The position numbers were made by a program, and so were the translations under genes. The notes beneath the pieces are model-generated. The model did not search any database. It saw only the letters and a program-made list of their open reading frames with translations, and was not told the DNA's origin. A stretch of DNA of 64,000 nucleotides, taken from Scedosporium boydii (taxonomy: Eukaryota; Ascomycota; Sordariomycetes; Microascales; Microascaceae). This document shows, piece after piece, positions 25,701 through 35,915 of the stretch (position 1 is its first letter; each line of letters opens with the position of its first letter). The DNA lies in contig NJFT01000043.1 in NCBI GenBank assembly GCA_002221725.1, positions 162,096 through 226,095 on the forward strand, written 5' to 3'.

Positions 25701-26458
25701 GCTCCGCAACCTTTAGGTACTTTGATCGTTACATCAACAAGTCAACATACGAAGTACAACCCTGGCGCATGGAGGGTACTTCTACACTACAAGTCTGGCC
25801 CTTTTTTCATCCGCACTTTCCTGGGGTCCCCATATCCCACCATCGCCTGCGTAATTTCTCTGTTCTGACATCCTGGGATTCTAACCTCTCCTTTCCTTGC
25901 TCTATTTCCCTCCCTTCACATCACCAAACAGTTGCAACTTTGTTTCTTCGTTTTTATTTTATTTTATTATCCTTCGACAGGCTTCACCGATATATACCCT
26001 TTGGAACAAAAGCTGAGATATTCACACGAAATCCGAATCGAGGCCGGCTTGGGGCCTCGACTATCATGGTTGCTTCGAGTCCGTGATCGCTGCTCCGCCA
26101 TCAGCTTCACTGAGCGACGACGGCTTCAACTACTTAGGCCTGTCCCCACAGTCTCCACCTCGGCATCGAAACCAACTCCACTAGAGCGCGGGGACTCTTG
26201 CCAACCCAACCCCTTTCCGACTCATTTCGTCAGCACTGTTCACTCTTTAACCTGGCCTCCGTCCATACACCACCTGCATATTTCGAAGCACCAAAACTTC
26301 TCCAACATTTCCACCCAGCCCAATCCAACCATCAGCAACATATCTCTGATACAGTGTTCGCTACTGACCGTGAATCCCATTCGGTCAGGGCGACGTACTC
26401 GCCGCTGTAAGCGGAATCAGTCTTCGACGTATCAACTGTTGGTCAACTCGAACGCGGT
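16712..26458. other. 9.7-kb gene-free spacer upstream of the Zn2Cys6 regulator
   Basis: This is the longest gap in the window. I could not support any gene in it: open frames are short, overlap on both strands and have no known motifs. Its leftmost part must hold the separase 3' end. The rightmost 1-1.5 kb is pyrimidine-rich and probably belongs to the promoter and 5' leader of the regulator starting at 26459. Ten exact TACGAAGTA nonamers occur here, nine of them in the plus orientation, with several one-mismatch copies. There is also a run of G near 23140. Base composition is not strongly AT-rich, so this is not an obviously RIP-degraded transposon. Confidence 0.6.
19139..25756. repeat. Cluster of dispersed TACGAAGTA nonamers
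   Basis: Exact plus-strand copies begin at 19139, 21051, 22663, 23767, 24073, 24810, 24979, 24993 and 25748; one reversed copy begins at 21319. Several sit inside GTACGAAGTAC, in which two GTAC tetramers flank GAA. Further exact copies lie outside the cluster at 7748 (plus) and 33142, 45023, 46898 and 51262 (minus). All are noncoding. About 0.5 copies would be expected by chance in 64 kb on both strands at equal base frequencies. Function is unknown. Confidence 0.8.
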
Positions 26459-29400
26459 ATGAAGTCTTCTCGGAGCCGCCCGGGGCTCGAGTCCCGTCTC
26501 CAGAGCATCAATGATGCCTCCAATTCCCTCCTTTCCCCCTCCGCCGCGAATGGCATATCCGATGACCCCTTCTCACTTGACACCACCGACCATCCCTTGA
26601 ATACAACCTCTCCTTCTCATAATATGATCGATGCTCCTCCGTTCGGCGACTTTGCCTTCTCCTACCACGACCTTCAAGACCCTTCAGTCATGGTAAACCT
26701 GGACTCGCCAAACTTTGACCGCCGCGGTTCTGAGCAGTTCTCTCCTCAGCGAACCAAGGGCGCCGATAATGACGCCGACCTTGCTGTCGCGACTACATCC
26801 TTCGGCCTTGCCCCCGCCGAGTCTGCCGTCAGGCGGTCTAGCGTCATCAATGTTGAAGATGATGAGGACGAAAATATGCAGGACCGTAACTCTCCTGGTG
26901 CTAACTCTCTCGAGGAATCTGTCGCTGACGAGTTCGGGTTGTCGGTGACCGGAAGGTCGGAGCGATCAGAACCTGCTGAGGCTGGACATAGGTCTAAGGA
27001 GGACAAGGGTGATACGGCTCCCCCGTGGAGTGAGTTGAAGACGAAGGCTGGCAAGGAGCGCAAGAGATTACCGCTTGCTTGTATAGCTTGCCGACGGAAG
27101 AAGATTCGCTGTTCAGGGGAGAAGCCTGCCTGCAAGCACTGCCTTCGCTCTAGAATACCTTGCGTTTACAAAGTTACTACCCGCAAGGCCGCACCTAGGA
27201 CCGATTACATGGCGATGCTCGACAAGCGGTTAAAGCGTATGGAGGAGAGGATCATCCGAATCGTCCCCAAACCCGAGCAGGAGTCGGTTGCCTCTTCCGT
27301 TACCCGAGCCATCGTGAAACCTGCGATCCCCGGATCCTTGTCGACTTCTAAAAACCCATCCAAGAAGCGGGGAGCGGAGGAAGCGTTTGGCCATGACCTC
27401 GATAAGTGGTCCAGGACGACGGGTAAGGCTAAAACGGATGGCTCTACGAAGCCCGCACCACTGCAAATGCAGGAGAACGAAGAGAACAAGCTTTATGTCG
27501 AAGGCATCGAGGCGCTTCCACCTAAGGACATTCAAGAGCATCTAGCTGAGGTATTCTTCGAAAACATCTATGGTCAGGCCTATCATATCCTCCATAAACC
27601 GAGTTATATGAGAAAGCTAAGGTATGTCGCAGATCCGAGTTGGGAGGCCTTCTAGTCGCCATGGGATAAACTAACTCCCGTCTCCCCCCGATAGAGCTGG
27701 TACTCTCCCGCCTGTCCTTGTCCTATCCGTATGCGCTATTTCGGCGCGCTTTTCAACCCACCCCAAACTTGGTTCGACGCCGAATTTCCTTAGAGGCGAA
27801 GAGTGGGCCGCCCGGGCTCGAGATATCTGCGTCGAGCGCTACGAATGGCCAAACATCACCATCCTCACCTGTCTCATGATTCTTGGTCTTCATGAGTTCG
27901 GTACATGTCACGGAGGTCGCAGCTGGGCACTTGGTGGCCAGGCAATTCGGATGGCCTTTGCACTCCAGCTACACAAGGACCTCGAGCATGATCCGCTGAG
28001 ATTCAACGGCCAGTCAGAACTCAGCTTTGTAGATCGTGAGATTCGCCGCCGGACAATGTGGGCATGCTTCCTCATGGATCGCTTGAACTCGTCTGGCACC
28101 GACCGGCCCATGTTTGTCAGGGAGGAGACGCTCAAGATCCCACTGCCCGTTAAGGAGCAGTACTTCCAGCTCGACATGCCCGCGTCGACCGAGACCCTCA
28201 ACGGTGAGGTGGTGCATCCGCTCGGCGGAGAGGAGGATAACCTCGGAGACCCGAAGAAGAACATGGGTGTGGCCGCATACATGGTCCGCGCGATTGCCTT
28301 GTGGGGAAGGATCATCAATTACCTGAACCAAGGAGGCAAGGAGCAGGATCCCCACCCATTCTGGAACTCCGAGTCCGAATATGCTAAACTCACGAAGCAA
28401 GCTGATGATATGATAGAGATTCTGCCCGAGTCTCTCAAGTATTCTGCCGACAACCTCCAGCTCCACAGCACCGAGAATATGGCCAACCAGTTCCTCTTCC
28501 TGCACATTGCTATCCAGCAAAACATTCTCTTCATGAATCGTGTCGCGGTTGCGTCCCCGCCGGCGACTGGCAAAGCTGAAGTACCAAAGGCTTTTGTCAC
28601 AAACGCGGGGTCGAAGACGTTCGCTGCCGCTAACCGTATCTCAGAGCTGCTCAAGGACGCCGAGTCGTACTTCGTCACTGCGCCATTTGTTGGGTACTGT
28701 GCCTTCTCTTCCAGCACGATCCACATTCTGGGCATCTTTTCTGGAAATCCGGCGATGGAGGCCACCTCGAAGAGGAACCTGGCAACTAACGTCAAGTTCC
28801 TGTCCAAGATGAAGAGATATTGGGGAATGTTCCATTGGATGTCGGAGAACCTGCGTGAGCAGTACAGGACCTACGCGGACGCAGCTCGCCAGGGCAGCAA
28901 CACTAACGAGAACTCTACCGCGTCACCCATCTTCCAGTACGGAGACTGGTTTGACCGATATCCCCACGGCGTTTCCCAGTGCGACTTCGTTGATCCTGCT
29001 TCGTACAAGAAGCGAGACAAGGGCGAAGAAGCAGTGTTGGAGCAAAAGCCTGAGTTGCACACGGTAGAAGAGTTCTTCACGACGCTGTCCCCTCCGCAGA
29101 GCTCCGAAACTGGTTCCAACGGTAAGAGTGGAGCTTCTTTGAAGAAGAAGCAGCCGCTCGCGAAGAAGGGCTCCATTAGCGCGCAGCGACCCGAGCAGCA
29201 ACAGCAGCAGCAGCAGCAGACAGATGGGCTGATGAGCGAATTCCAGAGCCGCGCACAATCCACCGAGCCGCTCAGTGCTCGCCTTCAACACCAGCGAAAT
29301 TTCTCGGGGGCCCTGGGCGGCCAAACGAGTGGCCCGGCTGGATTTAACCCGCTTTCAATCCCCCATTCCCAGGCGGCCTCGTCGTTCCACGCACTCTCCC

Positions 29401-29918
29401 CTGTGAGCCCGGTTGTTGGCGGATATGGTCATCACGGACCCCATAATCCGGCGTCATTTTATGCTCCAGACCTGCTTTCCATGGGCCTCTCTCAGCAGGC
29501 AGTTAATAGCATGATCCAGCCTCTCGACCGCCAAATGGTATTCGGCGCGTATTCAATGGACCCCGGTCTGGCCAGTGGCGGGTCGCTATTGGATGGTGTT
29601 GACTGGGAACGGTTCGCGCGTCAAGCCCGTGGTCTCCCCGAGGGACACCCTGCTCGGCGCCGCATCCCTGGACGACTTAACCTCAACGGCAGCTTGGCCG
29701 GGGCTGCGGCCGCTCGTCAAAATATCGAGACCATGGCGGGATTCGGACAAGAGGCATCCTCCGCGTGGTTTATGCCTTTCAACATGGAGCCTCCGGAGCT
29801 TGGCCACGACCTCGGTATGGGCATGAGCAACCTTGACAGCCTCACCAGCATGTTTGGCGGGGGCAGCATGGCAGCTTCCAGCCCAACTGGCATGAACGGG
29901 CTCCGACATGGGCATTAA
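26459..29918 (+). CDS. Zn2Cys6 transcription factor with fungal-specific regulatory domain
   Basis: Two exons, 26459-27621 and 27695-29918, join in phase 2 (donor GTATGT, acceptor GATAG) and encode 1128 residues. The N-terminal 200 residues are Ser/Asp/Pro-rich. A binuclear zinc cluster follows with cysteines at 208, 211, 218, 225, 228 and 235, spacing C-x2-C-x6-C-x6-C-x2-C-x6-C. A basic linker and a short coiled segment (MLDKRLKRMEERIIRI) come next, as in dimeric members. The second exon holds the fungal-specific transcription factor domain (GRSWALGGQAIRMAFALQLH, then RRTMWACFLMDRLNSSGTDRP). The C-terminus is low in complexity, with a polyglutamine run and Gly/Ser/Met-rich sequence that may activate transcription. 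I cannot name the regulon. The long upstream spacer suggests complex control of this gene, which is inference. Confidence 0.93.
29192..29220 (+). repeat. CAG/CAA trinucleotide run coding for polyglutamine
   Basis: A short CAG repeat inside the transcription factor encodes eight glutamines in a row. It is likely variable in length between strains. Confidence 0.85.
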
Positions 29919-30720
29919 AACCTCCGCCCGATTCCCTCGCGTTTTGTGATGTCTTCTTTTTATTATAACAAATGTGGAGTGGTTTCTCAATTTCAATCTC
30001 TGGGACATACCACGACAATTACACAACATTTATTGGAACTATCTCTGTTACGTACAAACCTTGATCGTCGCGCCGTTTCCTGGGTATCTTGTTTCAACTT
30101 AGGTACAGGCGTCTTGTTATTTCCTTGGAGTGAATTTATTCGACACATGTTGGAGAACAGAACACACGGGATCGAGAGTTGCAGTGGTTTCTGGGAGCTT
30201 TCAGATCTGGGAAGAGGGGAGCTCGGGGGAAGTTCTCTTTTTTCTCCGTTTTCGTTTTCTATTCTGTTTTTCTTGTTTCTTGCAAAACGGAGCGGGCGCA
30301 ATCCATTCCTTTGTGCAAATTATGGGTTCGATGAAACAAACACGGTTTTCCTCTCTGGGTTTTCCAATCGTTACGGATCGGTCATGGATGGGAGGAGCAT
30401 TTTCTTCGGGACGGGGTGGTGCTTAGCGTGTGTAACTATCGATACCAGTTGCTGCAATGGGATGTAAAATATATATATAGGAACTACTACTTGGATAATC
30501 GACGAATACGAGTGATCAGTATCGAAAAGAGCGAGGCAAAATGTGTTGTTGATGATCCCTTTGTGACGTGCGTGCGACTCCCGAGTGTATGATTTTTCTT
30601 ATACAACAATATGAAGCTCTAGGATCTATCAATTTGCAATGAAGATTGGATGGTATCTTGCCGTTGGACCGGACAGTTACGGAAAAGGGAACGAGGAATA
30701 GTTAATGCGCCGGATACATT
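29919..30720. other. Convergent intergenic region, transcription factor / KRI1
   Basis: These 0.8 kb lie between two stop codons that face each other, so they hold two 3' UTRs and terminators. I see no gene. Confidence 0.5.
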
Positions 30721-32862
30721 TCAAGCCTCAGCAGTAGACTTTTTGTGGCCCCTCTTCCTCTTCTTCTTCTTCTTCTCCTTGGTCTCGTCCTCGTCATCTG
30801 CTTTCCTCTTCTTAACCCTGATCTCCTCAGCGTCGTCCTCCACACCCTCGAGGGCATCGAAGCCAAAGTCAGGTCCAGTCTCCTCATACTCCCGACCAAA
30901 CACCTCGCGCCTCCACTTCTTTAGCCTCGCCTTCTTGCTCAGACTCTTCTTATCCTTGCGCTTCTGCTCGGGATCCCTAAAGCTCGCGTACTTCTTGATG
31001 CCCGCAAACTGATTGAGTGCCTTGTCGGAAGGCGCGAGGAGTACGTCCCTCGCCGTCATGCCGAAGGAGCGGGGCGAGGTCTCGCGCCAGCGGAAGAGGG
31101 TAGGGGCGGACTTCTTGGAGGAGGAAGCTGACGCGCCGAGGGCGAGGAGGTCCGGGTCGTCGATCTCGAGCTTCGTGGAGACGAGGGCTTCGAGGCGGGC
31201 GCGTTCTTGCTTGGAGGCGCGTTTTGCCGCGAGGCGGTCTTTTTTGTGGTCTTTGGAGGTTTTGCGTTTCTTGGAGGGGCGGGAGTCTGAGTCGGAGTCT
31301 GAGGAGGCTTCTTCTTGATCGGCTGCCGCAGGGTCGGCCATTTCTTGGTCTTCTTCGATGTCGCTTAGGGTGAAGGCCGGCGCATCATCTTCGTAGTCCT
31401 TGACGACGTCGGTGATGTCGATGTCGTCATCCCACTTTGGCTTCTTAGGTTTCTTCTTTTTCTTCTTCTCCGCGGAGCCCTCAGCGTCTTCGTCTCCTTC
31501 CTCCTCGCTCGAAGCCATGCCATTGTCATCTTCGTTATAGTACTCCTCGCCGAACCTCTTCTTCATCTCCTCCTCCCACCTATCGTCATCCCAAGCATCA
31601 TTAAGAATCTCCAACAACTGATCATCACTAAGCTCCTTCCCGCTCAATCCCGCCGTCTTCTTAATCTTCTCCAACTTTCCCTGCGCCTCCTCCAGCTTCA
31701 ACTTCTTCAACCGCGCCTTCTCCTCCCTCCGCTGCTTCTTCTCCTCCTCCTTGCGCTCCTTCTCCGCCTCCCTCTGCCGCTGCCTCGCGCTCATCTTCTC
31801 GCGCCGCACGGATTTCTGCGCCGCGACGTCTCGCGCGTACGATTTCAGAATCTCATTGGACTTGGACGGGTCCTCGAAGCGCATGTTGTATGCCGCCTCG
31901 ATCTCGTCCGCCTTCTCGAGGTCCGAGTCGCCGTCGTCCGACTCGAAGGCTTTCCAGTTGGAGCCGTCGGGGCCTACCCAGGCGCGGGCGGCCATGAAGT
32001 TGGAGAGGTACAGCTCGGGGTTCTTGTCTGCGTTTTGGATGTCTGCCTCGGTGAGGACGGCGGAGGATTTCTTGGAGGCTTCATCGGCTTGTTCCTCGGC
32101 GAGCTGCTTCTTGGACTTGGGCTTGGGCTTGAGGAAGCCCGCGTCTTCGTTGTCATCGTCCGAAGCGTCCCCGGTAGCAGCGGCGTCGATTTCGGCGAGG
32201 ATAGCCTTTTTGAGGTCCGCCTGTTCCTCGACGTACGTCTTGGGCTTCTCAGCATCCTCATCGTCGGGTTCCGAGTCCGACGCGCCCGTCGCTCCGGCCA
32301 TGTACCGTTCTCGGTGGTAGTCCTTCAGGAACATGGGTTTCTCTTTCTTCTTCTTCTCGGCGCCGTTTTCCGCGGGCGCGGCCTCGGAGAAGAACTTGGC
32401 GTTCTTGTCGTAGATGCGCGGGTCCTTTGTCCGTAGGGCGTGGAGGGTCTCGGAGATGCGGGCGTCTAGATCTTCGGTGGCGAGGAATGCGTCTTCATCT
32501 TCCGTTTCGTCGGATGATTCGGAGTCGGAGGCGTCTTCGTCGTTGCCTTCTTTCTTGAACTTTTCCTCGACTTTTGGTTCTGTGTTAGTTTTTTTTTTCC
32601 TAGGGCAACAAAAAAAGAATTGGGAGGCCATGTTGAGATAGGACTTCAAATACGTACGTCTCTGCCTCTCCTCTCGTTTCTTGTTATGCTCAAACCTCTT
32701 CGCATACTCGCTATTCACCTTGAAGCCCCCGGATTCGACCGCCGCCCCGCCATCATCAGAGTCGGAATCGCTCTCTTCGAAGAGGGCCTTCTTGGGAAAA
32801 TTGGGAGGGTCTGCTAGAGCCGCAACCTTGTGCGGTAATCGTGCTTTCCTGTCGGGATGCAT
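30721..32862 (-). CDS. KRI1: Kri1-like ribosome biogenesis protein
   Basis: Kri1 works with Krr1 in the nucleolus in early 40S subunit assembly. Exons 32862-32658 and 32579-30721 give 687 residues. The 78-base intron (donor GTACGT, acceptor ACACAG, split Gln codon) happens to be open in frame, so an unspliced reading also exists. The protein is very rich in Asp/Glu, Lys and Ser. The N-terminus contains SDSDSDDGG and the NSEYAKRFEHNKKREERQR motif typical of Kri1. The middle has KKKEKPMFLKDYHRERYMAG and long acidic and coiled-coil tracts (SARQRQREAEKERKEEEKKQ). The C-terminal part (FRWRETSPRSFGMTARDVLLA, LNQFAGIKKYASFRDPEQK) matches the Kri1 C-terminal domain, and the tail is a lysine-rich nuclear-type signal. 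It is divergent from the Rab gene. Confidence 0.92.
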   Translation of the reverse strand: MHPDRKARLPHKVAALADPPNFPKKALFEESDSDSDDGGAAVESGGFKVNSEYAKRFEHNKKREERQRRTYLKSYLNMASQFFFCCPRKKKTNTEPKVEEKFKKEGNDEDASDSESSDETEDEDAFLATEDLDARISETLHALRTKDPRIYDKNAKFFSEAAPAENGAEKKKKEKPMFLKDYHRERYMAGATGASDSEPDDEDAEKPKTYVEEQADLKKAILAEIDAAATGDASDDDNEDAGFLKPKPKSKKQLAEEQADEASKKSSAVLTEADIQNADKNPELYLSNFMAARAWVGPDGSNWKAFESDDGDSDLEKADEIEAAYNMRFEDPSKSNEILKSYARDVAAQKSVRREKMSARQRQREAEKERKEEEKKQRREEKARLKKLKLEEAQGKLEKIKKTAGLSGKELSDDQLLEILNDAWDDDRWEEEMKKRFGEEYYNEDDNGMASSEEEGDEDAEGSAEKKKKKKPKKPKWDDDIDITDVVKDYEDDAPAFTLSDIEEDQEMADPAAADQEEASSDSDSDSRPSKKRKTSKDHKKDRLAAKRASKQERARLEALVSTKLEIDDPDLLALGASASSSKKSAPTLFRWRETSPRSFGMTARDVLLAPSDKALNQFAGIKKYASFRDPEQKRKDKKSLSKKARLKKWRREVFGREYEETGPDFGFDALEGVEDDAEEIRVKKRKADDEDETKEKKKKKRKRGHKKSTAEA

Positions 32863-32978
32863 GGTGACTGTGTCGTCCTCAGAGGATGAGATCGCGAACG
32901 AGCGACAGGAAGATGCGAAGGGTCGCAGTTAATTTTTCCTTTGGCGGGGACAATTTCCGCTGGCGATTTTTTTTCCCT

Positions 32979-33009
<31 letters not shown>

Positions 33010-33841
33010 CTCCCGCCTTTTTTTTTCCCCCTTCGTCACAAGCTCTGAACTTTTCTGCCGCACACTTTCAGGCGGTGAATGGGTAAACTATACACTATTA
33101 ACCGACGTGCCCCACCTGGAATGGGTTCATCCCAGTCAATGTACTTCGTACCTGTGTATGTGCACGAAGTATGCAACATGTGTTGGGTACGAAGGTACTT
33201 GTGTAGTGATGACGACTTGCTCCCAGGCAACCAGCAATTGAATTAGTTTAAATGCTGAGCAGCCACTGTATTTCCGGGAGCGTTAGTGGGAAGACTCACT
33301 GGAACCGTGTAACCTCCCCCCTGCCGGACGCCACCGGGACTCTCCGGTATAGCGGTCCCTCGCCCGCTGGATGTCCAGAACAAATGGACTCAGACACCCA
33401 TTGACAATAGAGGTTCTGATCCCAGCTTCGTCATCCACACCACCGCCCGCCTTTTTCCCTTCTCAAACAAGACTGGTCAGGCCAAGACGTGCATCTTCTC
33501 CAAAGCTCCCGCCACCAACTTCCATTCCGTCATTTTTCCCACCACCTCGTCGCCAACTCTACCAGTCCACTGGCTCGTCTGCTGTCCCCAACGCCGGCGC
33601 CAGGCAACCACATAGACTCCCTTTATATACAAGCTCAATTCCCGTGGAGTTTTCCCATCTCTACGGCCCCCGACGATACCGAGTTCGCTTGCACCCGGTC
33701 TTCCCGCACCTAAGACAGACAAGTACCATTCGCTAGGCTCGTGCCGCCGTCTTGAATCCCGGTTCGCCGGTCCCCGTTCCTACCACCAGCCTCAGCGTCT
33801 ACGTTTAGCCCACGCCGATTCGATCTCGAGCGCCCATAGCC
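32863..33841. promoter_or_regulatory. Divergent promoter region, KRI1 / Rab5
   Basis: About 1 kb lies between divergent starts. A long T-rich run (roughly 32968-33027, including about 30 consecutive T) lies just upstream of KRI1; such poly(dA:dT) tracts are known to exclude nucleosomes in fungi. A TACTTCGTA nonamer sits at 33142-33150 with a near copy at 33163. No gene is visible. Confidence 0.55.
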
Positions 33842-34717
33842 ATGGCGGATCCCAATGCTCCTAAGCCTAGCAGCAGCGTGAAGCTAGTGCTGCTGGGAGA
33901 GGCTGCTGTCGGAAAGGTAGAGAGACAATGATCCGCGACTGGAGATACGGCTGGCACATTACCGCTTTGTTCTCCAACTCTGCGGACTGCGGACGCTGGG
34001 ATGTCTGCTAACGCTTGCCTTTCTAGTCATCTCTCGTGCTACGTTTCGTCAACAATGACTTCCAAGAGAACAAGGAGCCTACGATTGGCGGTACGTTGCC
34101 CTTCTCTCTCTCTACTACCCTTCCCATCAACCACACACCCTACCACACACCATCAGTTCTCGCCCACTAATGAATGTCTCCGTCCAGCCGCCTTCCTCAC
34201 ACAAAAATGCAACCTCCCCTCCCGGACAATCAAGTTTGAAATATGGGACACCGCCGGCCAGGAGCGCTTCGCCTCCCTAGCACCCATGTACTATCGCAAC
34301 GCCCAAGCCGCCCTCGTCGTCTACGACATCACTAAGCCCGCCTCCCTCATCAAAGCCAAGCACTGGGTCGCCGAGCTCCAGCGCCAGGCCTCCCCCGGGA
34401 TCGTCATCGCCCTCGTCGGCAACAAGCTCGATCTCGCCGATGACTCCGCTGACGACGACTCCAATGCCCGCAAGGTCTCCACCGAGGAGGCGAAGACGTA
34501 CGCCGACGAAGAGAGCCTGCTCTTCTTTGAGACGAGCGCCAAGACGGGCCACATGGTCGAGGATGTGTTTACGGCCATTGCCAATGCCATTCCGGAGACG
34601 AGTCTCAAGAGCTCCAGGGTGCCCGGGGCGAGCTCGGCGGCTAGGGGTGGGGATGAGCAGAGGGTTAACCTTACGGGCCCGAGGGATGCCGGTGCGAAGG
34701 AAGGCTGCGCTTGTTAG
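33842..34717 (+). CDS. Rab5-type small GTPase (Vps21/Ypt5 family)
   Basis: Rab5 GTPases control fusion and traffic of early endosomes. Three exons, 33842-33916, 34027-34090 and 34188-34717, give 222 residues. Introns have donors GTAGAG and GTACGT and acceptors TCTAG and CCAG; phases agree. The P-loop GEAAVGKS lies at residues 19-26 and switch I contains EPTIGAAFLTQ (42-52), which is diagnostic of Rab5. Switch II is [18 protein letters not shown], followed by the guanine-binding VGNKLDL and ETSAKTG motifs. The C-terminus GCAC is a Cys-x-Cys site for double geranylgeranylation. The first ATG after a long C-rich leader was used. All GTP-binding residues are intact. Confidence 0.95.
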
Positions 34718-35915
34718 ACAAATGTTTGTTTCTTTTCTTTTTCTCTCGCAAGGGGGAGGGTGAGAGAGAGATACGAAAGTAGAGAGGGAGAGCTATTGAA
34801 TGCTGCATATTTCTTTCATTATCTTGGTCTGGGAAGAGCACCCCGCGGGGAAAGATCGCAGGGTGACCCGGCGGGCTATTTCCGTCGGCTTGCGAGGATG
34901 TTGATGTTTACGTTTCTTTTCTCTTGCCCTTGGTTTGACAAGGTGGCGTTAATCTGTTTTTCTTTTCATGCTTTTCTTTCTTGTCTACTATCGATTGCCC
35001 GGGCGATTCTTGGCTCTGGCTCTTCTCCGCAGGCGCTGTTGCAGCGTTGCGGCTTTTCCAACAAGTGCAAGAAGCGATCGAAGAGATGGATGGGAGATGG
35101 GAAGATGGGACCAGTGGGTTACTAGGCGATATTATATGCAATACTGTTATGATATGATATATTATTGTTAAACCAAGTCTCGGTCGGTTGATGCTTAACT
35201 CGACGATATTTCCTACATTATTAGTCTAGAAAGAACATCGACACGTACGAACCAACAAGAACTGGACGTCTTAGACCCAAAGGCCGTAATTTCTATTAAA
35301 TCTGTATAATACGGGCACTGAGCCCAATGAAAATCTGGCTCATCACATCGAGTTCCACTACCCTTGGGAAAAAAACACAACCAGCATGAATCTCCCCTCC
35401 TTCATGCTGTTTTATACTCCTTTTGCAAATGGAGATTTGAGTGCCTCGATAGCAATTGGGGGCCATTCGTAGCGTCTTCCCCTCGGAGCAGAAACATTCT
35501 TTTCTCCTCTTTTCATTCCCTTTCTTTCTTCTTCTTTCTTTTTTTTTTTTTTTTTTTTTTTCCTTTTCCTGTCGCTTTTGGGGTTGGTTTTGGTTTTGGT
35601 TTTGGTTTGGGTTTGGGTTTGCTTGTCTGTTTGTCCAGTGACTCGTTGGAAGGCATTCAACATGCCGTGCGTAGATGAAAAGAGAGGATGAGCCGACAGG
35701 GGTATTCCTAATGATCGTTTCCTTCCTTGGTATCAATCGGGACCTTCTTCCCAGAGGCTCTGAAGGACGGACGCGAGCGGCGACACGATTACTCGGATGT
35801 AATCCAAGGTGTGACAGACAGCCCGCCTAGTAAAAAAGAGGAAAGCAAGAAAAAGGGTCCTAGGATGCTCTGGGTATCGATCGATTGCGCTTCCTCTTCA
35901 ATGTTAAAAACACGC
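34718..35915. other. Convergent intergenic region with simple repeats, Rab5 / RING protein
   Basis: These 1.2 kb hold two facing 3' ends. A T/C-rich tract with about 25 consecutive T (near 35540-35562) is followed by a degenerate TTTTGG-type repeat (about 35577-35625) that drifts into TTTGGG units. I see no gene. Confidence 0.55.
35577..35625. repeat. Degenerate GGTTTT / GGGTTT microsatellite
   Basis: Units of GGTTTT change to GGGTTT along the run, next to a poly-T tract. The later units resemble plant-type telomere repeats, but the run is short and internal, so it is most simply a microsatellite. Confidence 0.7.

Noticed and set aside
31751..32320. Plus-strand 189-codon frame opposite KRI1
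   Set aside because: Ser/Ala-rich shadow of the acidic/basic KRI1 coding strand.
35577..35625. Interstitial telomere repeat
   Set aside because: Units are mixed GGTTTT and GGGTTT and not the fungal TTAGGG; better read as a microsatellite.
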